NCBI GenBank assembly: GCA_018257865.1
Contig: JAEUBA010000109.1
Span: forward strand, 1 to 64,000
Origin: Stereocaulon alpinum
Lineage: Eukaryota; Ascomycota; Lecanoromycetes; Lecanorales; Stereocaulaceae
Length of the DNA stretch: 64,000 nt
Reading direction: 5' to 3'
This document shows positions 48,187 to 58,064 of this stretch, piece after piece. A program made the translations under genes and the position numbers. Position 1 is the stretch's first letter. Every line of letters starts with the position of its first letter. The notes under the pieces are model-generated. The model had not been told where the DNA came from and ran no database searches. It saw only the letters and a list, made by a program, of their open reading frames with translations.

Positions 48187-51100
48187 ATGATGGAGGGGTT
48201 CGCCGCCGCCGCCAACGCTGCTGGCGTTCTAAATCTAGGCCTAGTCGTCTGCCAGGAGCTATTGAGGTACTATATTTCTTGGAAGGGGGCGGCGGACGAC
48301 GTCGAAAGGATGTATGCCTCTATTGAAGCCTTGGCTGAAACCTTGCTGTGCCTGAAGCGGACGTATCAGAAGGAGTACCTGGATGCGGAAGTTGTGAAAC
48401 GGGTAAAAGATTGTATCAAAGCGTGCGAGAGTAATATGTCGACCTTGCAAAGGAAGCTTGACAAGATCAACAACATTACCCAGGCCAACCCGAAGTGCAT
48501 AGAGAAGATGAAAGCTCAATTTCAGCGGACGTTATACCCATTCAGGGAAAGCACTTTGGCAAGGTTGAAAGAGATCTGTAATGGCCTGCGAGATGATTTG
48601 GTCCTTGCTCTGCACACATTGCAGATGTAAGTCGAACGATCTCAGACTCCCACTTTTAATTCGCAACAACACAACAAATGCTGCTTACGATGTCGAGCAC
48701 TCACTAACCAAGACTACCACTTAGTGATGAAGCGTCAGCATCAACTCAAAGCCTCAACGAGATCAAAACCGAGGTGTCCCAAATGTCCTTGGATGTCAAA
48801 ACTATCAATACTCAGCTGAGCCCAGCGTTAGCTCAAATTGACAAGATACATTCATTTCAGGAGGGTATGATGCTCTTAGCGACCTTTGAGAAATTTTGCT
48901 ACGTACTAATAGTGTCCACCACAATAGACCAGTATATGACTGCTATTTATGATTGGTTCTCCCCGCTTTCGCGAGACTTTGCTATGAAACAACACGAGAC
49001 CTTCAATATCCCTGCTAAGCAAGACAGGCTAGGTCATTGGATGTTGAAGACTACAGAGTACGAAGAGTGGCTGCTTGGTTCGGGGAAGGCTTTGTGGTGT
49101 ATAGGTAATCGTAAGTGTTGCCTTTCTCCATGTGTCTCTGCACAATACTTCAACAGTGGCTCTCGCAGTCTCTTTCGAAAGGAGGTTATGCCTCAGGAGC
49201 TTTTTGGATATTTTCAGTCTACTGTGCATGAAACGGGTGACAAAATATTCAATTTTTGTTATCTTCCATTCTTAGCGGCATTTCAAGCTGACTTCGACCT
49301 TAGCGGGCGTGGGAAAGACTATTCTTGCGTACGTACAATGTCCGCGTAACCCTGGAATTCATTGGCTCGATCTATTACTGAGATGCCTTACAACAGTTCT
49401 TTCATGATTAATACCCTCCAATCTTGCTCCAATCTAAGCATTGGGCTCTCGTACTTATACTGCAACTATAGCGAAGCGGGTACGCAAAGCGCAACTAATT
49501 TGATGAAATGCATCTTGCGGCAGTTGGCTTCACGTACAGACGTTCTCAACAACGATCTAGAAAGGTTTTATAAGAAGAAGTCGTCACCATCATTTGCAGA
49601 ATGTTGCCAGCTACTCGATACAGCCGCCGATCATATGTCAAACATCCATGTTGTCATTGATGCTTTGGACGAATGTACCGAAGCTACGAGGGATGAACTA
49701 CTCCCCGCGTTGGAGAAACGCCCAAGAATCTGTCTGATCATCACATCACGACACACATTTAGATACCATTATGAACCCGAAAGTGCCATATGCTTGGAAA
49801 TTCAAGCCCAGGAAGAAGACATCAAACAGTATCTTAGCAAACGAGTGGAGACCTCTAAAAGGTTGCAAGATCACATAGAACAGTGTTCCCACCTTCGAGA
49901 CCAGATCCCAGACGTTATCATCGCAAAGGCTAAAGGAATGTTCGTTACCTCAAGTCTCATTTGGTAGTAAGAATCTGGATTAACTGAGTCTTAGGTTTCT
50001 ACTCGCTCGATTGCATCTGGACTCATTAATGACTATGGCCACGCCTCGACGGGTCAAGTCAGCATTGGATACTTTACCAGAAGCGCTAGACGAAACATAC
50101 AATAAAGTTCTGGCGCGAATAAAAAGCCAAGTTCCAGAGCATGCTACCCTTGCTTTGAAAACGCTGGCCTGGATACATCATGCTCTTAGGCCGCTCGAAA
50201 CCATCGAGCTTCGACATGCATTAGCTGTGGAAGAAGGCGACTCAGGTTTTGACGCAGATGGCTTACCAAACCTTGAGCTGATCTTGACAGTCTGCGCTGG
50301 TTTAGTGGCGATCCGAGAAGGCAATACAGTGGGCTTTGTCCACTACACTACTAAACAATACCTAGAGCGCCACTCAGGAGAACATTTTCCTAACGCTCCG
50401 ATCGCTGCAGCAAAGACTTGCCTCACCTATCTTTTGTTCGATGAATTCGCAAGCCCATTACAGTCTAGTGATGGGGACTCTGATGGCGAGACGTACAGTG
50501 GTTTGTTTAGTGATCGTTTGAAGAAGCACCCGTTTCTACAGTACGCGTCTCAGTACTGGCCAGATCACGCACGGTGTACTTCACTGAAGGATATCCAAGG
50601 ACTAGCCCTAAAATTCCTGGGACACGAAGGAAGGATTTTGTCATGCAGGCAGGCAATCCAAGCGGCCTTCTGGGAACAAGATACCATTTCAGGCTTGGCG
50701 TTCGCCGCAGACCTTGGCCTCCACGAGATCTCAAGAGTCTTATTGGAAGCAGAGGCTGACGTTGAGGGTAAAGATTCGGACGACGTAAGACCATTGCACA
50801 GAGCATCCGCTCGTGGATCTGAGGAGGTTGTGTTGCTGCTTCTCGAACACGGCGCAGAGATGGAAGCGAAGAATGTTCACGGACGGACGGCTTTGCATTT
50901 GGCTACATCACGGGGACATCATAATGTAGTGAAGGTCCTACTTGATAATGGAGCTGACTTTGAAGCAACTAATGAGAATATGGAATCGCCGCTGCATTTA
51001 GCAGCACTGCGGGGGCTACTCGAGTCGACGAGATTACTCTTAAACTCTGGTGCCAATAGTGAAGCCAGAGACCAAAGAGGCTGGACCCCGCTACACAACG

Positions 51101-51960
51101 CAGCATGTAGAGGCCAGGTTGAATCTATGAAGTTGCTGATTTATCGGGGTGCCGATATTGAAGCCAGAGACCAAGAACGCCGTACCCCGCTACAGTGTGC
51201 AGTATATTATAGTGAGGTTGAATCCATGAAGTTGCTGATTGATAAGGGCGCCGATGTTGAAGCCAGAGACAGAACAGGCCGTACCCCGCTATATAACGCA
51301 GCATATCATAACGAGGTCAAACCCATGAAGTTGCTGATTGATCGGGGTGCCGATATTGGAGCCAGAGACCAAGAACGCCGTACCCCGCTAAATTACGCAG
51401 CACTACGTAGCGATGGTGGACTTATGAATTTGCTGATTAATTGGCATACCAATATTGAAGCCAGAGACGAAACAGGCTGTACCCCGCTACATTGCGCAGC
51501 ACTATGTGGCGATATTGGAATTATGGAGTTGCTGATTGATCAGGGTGCCAATATTGAAGCCAGAGACCAATGGGGCCGTACCCTGCTACAGTGTGCAGCA
51601 TGTCATAGCAAGGTTGAACCTATAAAGTTGCTGATTGGTAGGGGTGCCAATATTCACACAAAGAACGATGATGGGAAGAACGCGCTATCCTTGGCAGCCT
51701 ACCACGGGTCTAGTGATACGATAAAACTACTGTTAGCTTTAGGAGCGGATATCGAGTCGGGGGACAAGAACGGGCTCACCGCTCTGCATTATGCAATTCG
51801 TGGTAGGTGCGTGAGATCAACGCAGTTGCTTATTGATAGGCGTGCTCAAATCGACGCCATAGATACGAAGGATCGGATAGCTTTGTATATGGCTGTACAT
51901 GAAAGGCGTCTCGAGATGGCAAATTTGTTGCTGCAGCATGGAGTAGATCCAACGGTTTAG
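48187..51960 (+). CDS. NLR-like STAND receptor: helical N-terminal domain, NACHT, ankyrin repeats
   Basis: Fungal NLR relatives act in non-self recognition and regulated cell death. Five exons, 48187-48626, 48725-49110, 49304-49328 (25 nt), 49397-49939 and 49995-51960, give 1119 residues. The N-terminal part (MMEGFAAAANAAGVLNLGLV..., about 1-145) is a helical domain of the kind preceding fungal NACHTs. Walker A is GNPGVGKT (274-281), mostly on the 25-nt exon; Walker B is VVIDALDEC (about 369-377); AKGMFLLARLHLDSL crosses the last splice and is typical. About 12 ankyrin repeats fill roughly 715-1117. The TAG at 51958-51960 falls inside an ankyrin repeat whose frame continues to 52104, so the gene may be truncated recently. 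The splice choices were fixed by frame and family motifs. Confidence 0.88.
51061..51654 (+). repeat. Six tandem 99-bp ankyrin-coding repeats
   Basis: The start of the unit (gaagccagagaccaa and variants) recurs at 51061, 51160, 51259, 51358, 51457 and 51556, exactly 99 bp apart. Each unit encodes one 33-residue ankyrin repeat. The units share long stretches such as aagttgctgatt and accccgcta at the DNA level, much closer than the neighbouring repeats. This points to recent duplication or gene conversion. Confidence 0.9.
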
Positions 51961-52104
51961 GATTGTGATGGCCGGACACCTTTGGATCTTGCGAAAGGAG
52001 GCGAACATTCCCATGGAGAAATGGATTATATTGGGGTTGCTGAGCTGTTTCAAAGTTACTTGTCGTTCCAGGGTGAGGAGAGCGTCTCTTTACAAGGTGC
52101 CTGA
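51961..52104 (+). other. Orphaned ankyrin-coding codons after the NLR stop
   Basis: Directly after TAG the same frame reads DCDGRTPLDLAKGGEHS and continues to a TGA at 52102-52104. DGRTPLDLA is a standard ankyrin start, so this was once the 13th repeat and C-terminus of the receptor. Confidence 0.8.
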
Positions 52105-52523
52105 TTGTACTCAAGGACGGATTGGGACACGGGAAATCGTGGTGACCCTCAGCCTTCGGAGAGCTCTCACCTCGAGATCCCACCGAGGTTGTTTAATCGC
52201 TTCTCTAAGTCACCTTCATGAGCTACATGTGCTCAAGGTGGAGTACCGTGACTATTCTACGAATTAGCTCGAATTGCTTCGGAAGCTTGACGTCACACGT
52301 CTTGCAACTCACCGCCAATTCCTGGCTAGAAGTTTTTCGAAGGGTGTTCTTCCTGACCATGATGCACAATTTCTCTATGGGGGAAGAGCTTGTAGGATGA
52401 TCGCTGGACAGCTTGCCAGTGATGATGCTGTCACTCTGGACAGAGTTCCCGGACTAGTAATGGTGTTGGACACTCCGAAAGGTTTGACAAGAACCTTGCC
52501 TCTGGATGAAGACACTGTTACTG
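52105..52523. other. Spacer between the NLR-like gene and the short SET gene
   Basis: A plus-strand frame at 52274-52531 (LARSFSKGVLPDHDAQFLYG near the start) looks protein-like but has no recognised family. It could be a remnant or an upstream exon of an unknown gene. The promoter of the short SET gene should lie here. Confidence 0.4.
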
Positions 52524-52998
52524 ATGGCTAGCCCAGGCCGCGCCGTAGTCGCTACAAGGGACATTCCCGCGAAGACCGTTGTTGAGACAAGTCCTGTTCT
52601 GATCATGCCTTCGGAAGATCTTGGCGCTCTCAAATCAACTGTGTTAAACCATTACACATAGTATGTCATCCCATTTCAACTTTCGGGTGAGCCAACTGAC
52701 CCGAGGCAGCAATTGGCCAATCAAGAACTCAAATACTGGGGTTGTATCACAGACTCAAGCGGTAGCACTCGGTTTAGGCTCCCTGTTCAACCATTCAACT
52801 CTTGATCAGAACGTCGGATGGAATAGAGATGTGAACGCGCAATGCATTGTGTATAGAGCGCTAAGAAATATCAAGGCTGGGGAGGAGCTGTGCATCAATT
52901 ATGGAAGGCTGTGGTTTGCTGATGCGGATGAGGAGAAGCTTGGACAGGGTGATGATGACAATGATGATTTTCTTACTGGTATAGAGATATTCGAATAG
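52524..52998 (+). CDS. Short SET-domain protein
   Basis: Exons 52524-52660 and 52710-52998 (49-nt intron, donor GTATGT, acceptor GGCAG) give 141 residues. The reading begins MASPGRAVVATRDIPAKTVV, the usual first strands of a SET fold, and the splice yields HYTYNWPI. ALGLGSLFNHSTLDQNVGW holds the conserved N-H-S, and IKAGEELCINYG is the last SET motif. It is a minimal SET module with no pre-SET or zinc region and an acidic tail. Such single-domain proteins are common in filamentous fungi; no substrate is known to me. It lies 420 bp downstream of the NLR-like gene on the same strand. Confidence 0.8.
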
Positions 52999-53877
52999 AC
53001 TATATGCATTACTCCTCTACTCCTACCAATGCCATTGAGCAGGCTTTTCACTAGTGGGATAATGAAACTCAAGAAGTACCGCTTGTCTTGCATTTGGATA
53101 AGCTACGGTGTCTACTTTAGCAATGGGATAGGACATGAGTTTCAACAGTCTGGAACTACAGGGACTCTTGTGGTTTTTGACACGGCGTCTCCTACAGTTA
53201 TGTAATAAGTCATGGACTCTTTGTCTGAGATCATCTTCTCAAAGCAGAGTGACCAGCATTTGTTTCTTTAGCGGTACCACCACGCCAAGATATCCGGGGC
53301 AGCCATTTCCGGGCACCAATTCGATCACGTTCTAGCTCGAGCGGCTCTCTCGCTGTGGCGCATCCGCAGCGCATGGCAGCCCGGAAGGATGGAATTTGGT
53401 TGGTCCAGAAACATCCTTTTGCTGACACGTCAAATGCCAGGAACGAGAGCCGAGACCCCCGGAATACGGAAAACCCCAAAGAGGCGACTTTTCCGCTTTA
53501 CTTTTCATCTTTTCGCCTTTGGGGGGCTACGTACTACCTAGTTCTACCTTACCTAAGGTACCTTACCTACCCTACCGACTTGATTCTAAAGAACCTGCCT
53601 AAGGTACTTACCCGTGACACTACCCCATCTCTTGCAATACGAACACCTGACCTATAACACTAGGACGACTACACATATACTGCTTACTGAAATCTATACC
53701 ATCTTCATCACATCTACTACGTCCATCCAACATCAAGTGAAGCCATCGAGACCAGCGTCATCCTTTTAACGATCGTCAACATCCACCAGCGTCACCGACA
53801 TCATCACCAACGACGATCAGCCTATCCTACAACCACAACCACACACACGCCCTCACTCCTCCCTCAACAACGTTATC
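52999..53877. other. Intergenic region with a CCTAAGGTA-type low-complexity patch
   Basis: No gene is visible. At about 53545-53616 the motifs ttacctaaggtacc and cctaaggtacttaccc recur. These self-complementary TACCTAAGGTA strings are common fungal low-complexity sequence and could form short hairpins. The last 200 bp are C/A-rich, as expected of the promoter and leader of the next gene. Confidence 0.55.
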
Positions 53878-54517
53878 ATGCGTTCCTCACGCTCATCCTC
53901 GTCCGCTTCCTCAACATCAATCCCCTCAACCCCATCAGAAAACTTTCAAATATTTGTCAAGCTCCTCTCAGGCGACAGTACGCCACACCCATCTCCCACC
54001 CCAATCCATCCAAACAACCACTAACATCTCCTCCCCCACAGCCATCCCCCTCACCATCCCCTCCGACACCACACTCCCCACCCTCCTCCACCTTCTCTCC
54101 CTCCGCACCCACGCCCCACCCACCGAAATCCGCCTCGTCCACGCCGGCAAGCACCTAACCGCCTCTTCCCCCATCCCCTCCCCCTCTTCTACCACCCAAG
54201 CCGCCCTCCCCTCCCCAACAATATCCACCCTCCTCCCCCCCTCCTCAACCCTCCACATGCTCCTCCCCCTCCGCGGCGGCACAACCACCACAACAACAAC
54301 CAAAAGGCAAAAACAAAAATGCACCTACAACTCCTGCAAAGAAGGCGCGCAGCGCATCGTTGGCGATTGCAGTTTCTGCCAAGGACATTTCTGCGGCAAG
54401 CATCGCATGCTGGAGGACCACAAGTGTGTTGGGTTAGAGGACTGTAAGCGGGAAGGGCATGAGAGGAACAGGGATCTGCTAGAGGGGGGAAGGACGGTTG
54501 TTCTTAAGGGCATCTAA
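53878..54517 (+). CDS. Ubiquitin-like / AN1 zinc-finger protein
   Basis: Exons 53878-53977 and 54042-54517 (64-nt intron) give 191 residues. After a Ser-rich head, FQIFVKLLSGDTIPLTIPSD begins a ubiquitin-like fold that ends in LHMLLPLRGG (about 104-113). The AN1 finger follows at about 122-160, with spacing C-X4-C-X10-C-X2-C-X4-C-X2-H-X5-H-X-C (KCTYNSCKEG, DCSFCQGHFCGKH, DHKC). AN1 proteins such as yeast Tmc1 and Cuz1 and animal ZFAND4 work with the proteasome and Cdc48 in stress. Fusion to a ubiquitin-like domain with a free-looking Gly-Gly resembles ZFAND4. The coding strand turns from C-rich to G-rich part-way. Confidence 0.85.
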
Positions 54518-55809
54518 ATCAACATAGGGTAGTGGCTCTATCAAAGGGACCGGATAATGCAATCAATATACGGACAGCCCCTGGGTAATCGGGACACGTA
54601 CGGGAGCTGGTGATATTGCTGGGTATAATCAATACGTTCGAGCGAGAATGTCCTTGACCTTTTTTTCAGCGAGCGTTGCTTTTTCAACCGCTTGCCATCT
54701 CGCCGTCTCTATACCACAATACTGAATGAAACAAATCCGCACACGTACTCCTTATTCTTTGCTAAAACCCATACTCTCATTTCTCACGCAAAGCCACAAT
54801 ACAAACAAATCCACTTTCAGATTCTATGATCCTCATGTCCTGAAGTCTCGATACCCATCTACATGCCAAAAGGACACGAGCTATGCACAGACTGCCTCAT
54901 ATACAATCCAACCTAACCTCTCTTGCACCTCACTCGCCAGCGACGTGCGACTATCAAGTGAATGAGATTCTCATCATTTCCCAAACAGCAAAAGCAAGAA
55001 CCCCATCCTCTGATCCTAGGGTCCTCGCCAAGAAAGCGTCGACTATCAAAGCCAGAAAGCACAAGAGCGATAGGGGTGTGAGGGGGGGGGGGGGTTTGCT
55101 GGATTCCGGCTCCTGCGTAGGTTTGCGAGGATGGGGAAGTTTAGTGTTGGAGGTTGGAGAATGACGCGAGAGAGCTAGGGATGTTTGCTCATGGAAATGG
55201 GAACACATGTGATGATGTTTTGCATAGGAATTCTAAGGGAGGGGGTGAGTATAGCTTCTCCATTCCCCAAAGCCACTAAAGCCACTAAAGCTACTAAAGG
55301 TCCCTAAGCATCCCCTCCCCACCACCTACACCCGAAATGTAACCTCTTCATCTCATACCACAGCCTCCCCATAAACTCTCCAACCGCCACCCTATCCCTC
55401 CTCGGCAAGCGAAAAGACGCCTGAACGTCATCTCCTACGTCGAGGTTATTGGCGTGGGGTGGCTTTTGATGGAGGGCTGGTCTAGGGTTAATTGTCAGTC
55501 TGTTTCTAATGATGGGTACCGTAAGGAGTGTAGAGCGATGGAATGGATGAGAGGTAAAGAGCGCCGCATGTGCTGGAGCCGAGTTCCGGCCACAAGTTCG
55601 AAGCGCAGGTTTTGACGAGGGGATGGCGGGCGTAGAAAGCGATGAGCCGGCTTTGATTTTGTAGAAGCGGACGTAGGATAAAATGGGGAAGGGGAAGGTT
55701 AGGGTGCCGGATATCGATGCTCATGCGGGATTCGTCGTCAGAAGGTTGGGGTAAGGGATGTTAGGAGGGGTGGGGGGGAGGCGAGGAACGGTATTAGAGT
55801 GCGTGTGCG
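54518..55809. other. Convergent intergenic region with homopolymer and small tandem repeats
   Basis: No gene is visible. A run of 13 G lies at 55082-55094, and a (gccactaaa)3-like tandem at about 55272-55298. Confidence 0.55.
55082..55094 (+). repeat. G13 homopolymer
   Basis: Thirteen consecutive G on the plus strand. It is prone to length error in sequencing and replication. Confidence 0.9.
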
Positions 55810-56579
55810 TTAAAGGTGTGGTTTGCATGCGATTGGTTCGGTGTTAGCGTATGAGTTGGTGGCGCTGGTGGTGAAGGGGAGTTTTAGGAATTTGAGGGAT
55901 GAGAAGAGTGTTCTCATCTGAGCTATGGTGGTTTCTGAGTATTGGAGAATTTTCCAGCTAATGGTGCTGCATGTGAAGTCGTCGAGTTTTGTTCCTGCTT
56001 TTGCTAGACTTAGCAGCAGGTAGAGCATATGGGGAATGCCGCTCAGATCTTCAGCTGTCGCCTCACGGCTGACGAAACTGCCCTTGTCCGCCAAAGCATC
56101 CGCGAAAGCAGTCTGCGATGCCTCGTTACGATACCTCATGTCTCGGTATTGCATTGCTACTGACTTCGTTTTTGACAAGTTTCTGATTGCTGTAGCAAGC
56201 GTGGCAGCATAGTCGCCCGAGAGCACTCGCTGTTGCTCCTTTACGTGCTCTTGGTACTTTGGAAGTAGTGCCTTGCATTCTCATGAGGTTTGGCCATGCT
56301 TGCAAGAGCTGTTGTCCAATCGGGATTGGGCAAACATTCCTTCCACGCTCCGAAGTCGAGATCAGGCAGGAGATCGGCCCTGTAGCATAGCAATTTGACG
56401 TATATATGCATAATTAGGTGCTCCGAGATGGTCAACAAATGATCAAAGCTGTCTTTTTTGACTACGAGGCAGGCTTTTGGTAGTATAAATCCAGCGCCGA
56501 CTTCCGAAGAGTTGTGATAAACTAGGCGCATTCTGGCAACCGCGGGGATACTGAGATGTTGAGAAACTTTGCGTAACAA
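55810..56579 (-). pseudogene. F-box-like protein gene, frameshifted
   Basis: Two minus-strand frames together look like one fungal F-box-family protein. The upstream frame (from 56579 to about 56255) has LRKVSQHLSIPAVARMRLVY followed by HLLTISEHLIMHIYVKLLCY and RADLLPDLDFGAWK, the usual region after the F-box. The downstream frame (from about 56260 to 55810) has KYQEHVKEQQRVLSGDYAAT and LATAIRNLSK, the usual next segment. The frames meet around 56240-56265 without a plausible GT-AG intron. Neither frame starts with ATG, and the C-terminus stops early. I read it as a decayed gene; a sequencing indel could also explain the single shift. Confidence 0.6.
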
Positions 56580-56838
56580 TCCCGTGGGGATCTTCCTGAT
56601 CGGTGAAGGGTTAAACTTATATGGAGATTCAGTATACTTGAAGGACGTTATAGTGGCCTGTGGATCCCAGAAGCGCAGTTGTTATAAGGAGATAATAATC
56701 CGGGGTTTGGTTGGAGGCAGCGATCTGGGATGCGAGGAGATAGGGAATGTCAAAAAACCGCAGCTAGAGGGTAAATTCCAGGTATAGAACAATTGAACCA
56801 ATTTCACCATTTAGGACAAAGGTTCTTGACCACGATCC

Positions 56839-57737
56839 CTAGTCGAACTCGATCCGTTTCCCCTTTAACAAGTACTCTCCAGCAAATCTAAATACAAACC
56901 ATCCAAGGTAGGCTCCTGTAACAATCGTTACGGGCCATTTCTGCCATTCTCGATCCCAATCTAATGGGATAGGTACCTAGCGGCCGTTAGCGTTCACTTC
57001 CACTCTACGGAGACTGCTTCATGAGCCAAAGCATACAGCACCAAGCCAAGCCCCAACTACCGATCCTACCACGCCTCCCCAAACCTCATCGAACGGCAGA
57101 CACGCTCCAGATATTTCTCTCCACATACGTCCGTCGACACCATGCACGTAGAACAAAGGTAATACGCCCAACAGCGATATGTGTGTTGCACAGAGCAAAT
57201 TATGCCAGAAGTGTGTAGTCAAAGGGGCACCAAAGAGTATCAAGACGACTGTCAACAGTGGTGCTGAGAGGGACAGAGACAGCAGGAGGGAGAAGATGGC
57301 GGGCTAGAGGGCGGAGACGTGGAACGTTAGCTTGACCGACTTAGACTACCTGCAGGAGGTAGAACGAGGAATACTAAAGGGGAGCTCACGATTATTCTTG
57401 AAGCAAGAGTAGCTGGGGCCTTTGCTGCAGGCTTTGCGAATTGTACCTTCTTCTTCTTCGGCGTTATGGAGGGCGTCGATTGAGTAGAGCTACCCTTTGA
57501 CGGTGGCAGACAGACTACGCAATAAGTTATTTGTAGGTGGGCAAGCGGTGCTATTGACTTTTTGAGGGTGGACACTGGGTCCGCTACGAGGGATGGAAAG
57601 CAGAGGTAATAAAGAGAGAGGATGAGAATTGGGTGAATGTAGTTGTAGATGTGGGCAGTGTCAGTGGGAAGGACGGAGATTGGTTGAGAGATAGGAATGA
57701 GCTTTCGAGGCCTCGCCTCGGTGGCTGTCTCTGTCAT
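56839..57737 (-). CDS. GPI11: GPI biosynthesis protein Gpi11 (PIG-F family)
   Basis: A multi-pass ER membrane protein needed to add phosphoethanolamine to GPI anchors, acting with Gpi13 and Gpi7. Exons 57390-57737, 57037-57303 and 56839-56976 are each a multiple of three and give 250 residues. Hydrophobic segments include HPILILSLYYLCFPSLVADP, IFSLLLSLSLSAPLLTVVLI and LLCATHISLLGVLPLFYVHG. The family hallmarks are LFGAPLTTHFWHNLLCATHI and LPFDEVWGGVVGSVVGAWLG, then VPIPLDWDREWQKWPVTIVT and GAYLGWF. The last exon is short (46 codons) and ends KGKRIEFD. Confidence 0.93.
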
Positions 57738-58064
57738 AATGGGCAGAGCATTGTGGCAATCGAGCGATTGCAGAGGAGAGGTTGAAGAGCTTTCACAAAG
57801 TTGAGATGGATAGGGCCGCCGGCGCTAGGCCCACTTGAGACAAAGTCTAGGTCCCCAGGCTCAAAACCCTAAACTATTGCGATCTCTGGAATGTCAACCC
57901 CTTCATTAAAGTGGAAATGGTGGTAACGAGTCCGCCATTTGTGCTCTTCTCCAACCCATAGGTAGATTTTCATATGAAACTTCTTTCTCATGGACGTTCT
58001 CTTCACTCCGTAGGGCGTTCCTGGCCACAAGGCGCTTGAAGACCTTCTACTTGTCAACTCGAGC
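57738..58064. promoter_or_regulatory. Divergent promoter region, GPI11 and FAD monooxygenase
   Basis: 327 bp between two start codons that point away from each other. No specific element was recognised. Confidence 0.5.
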
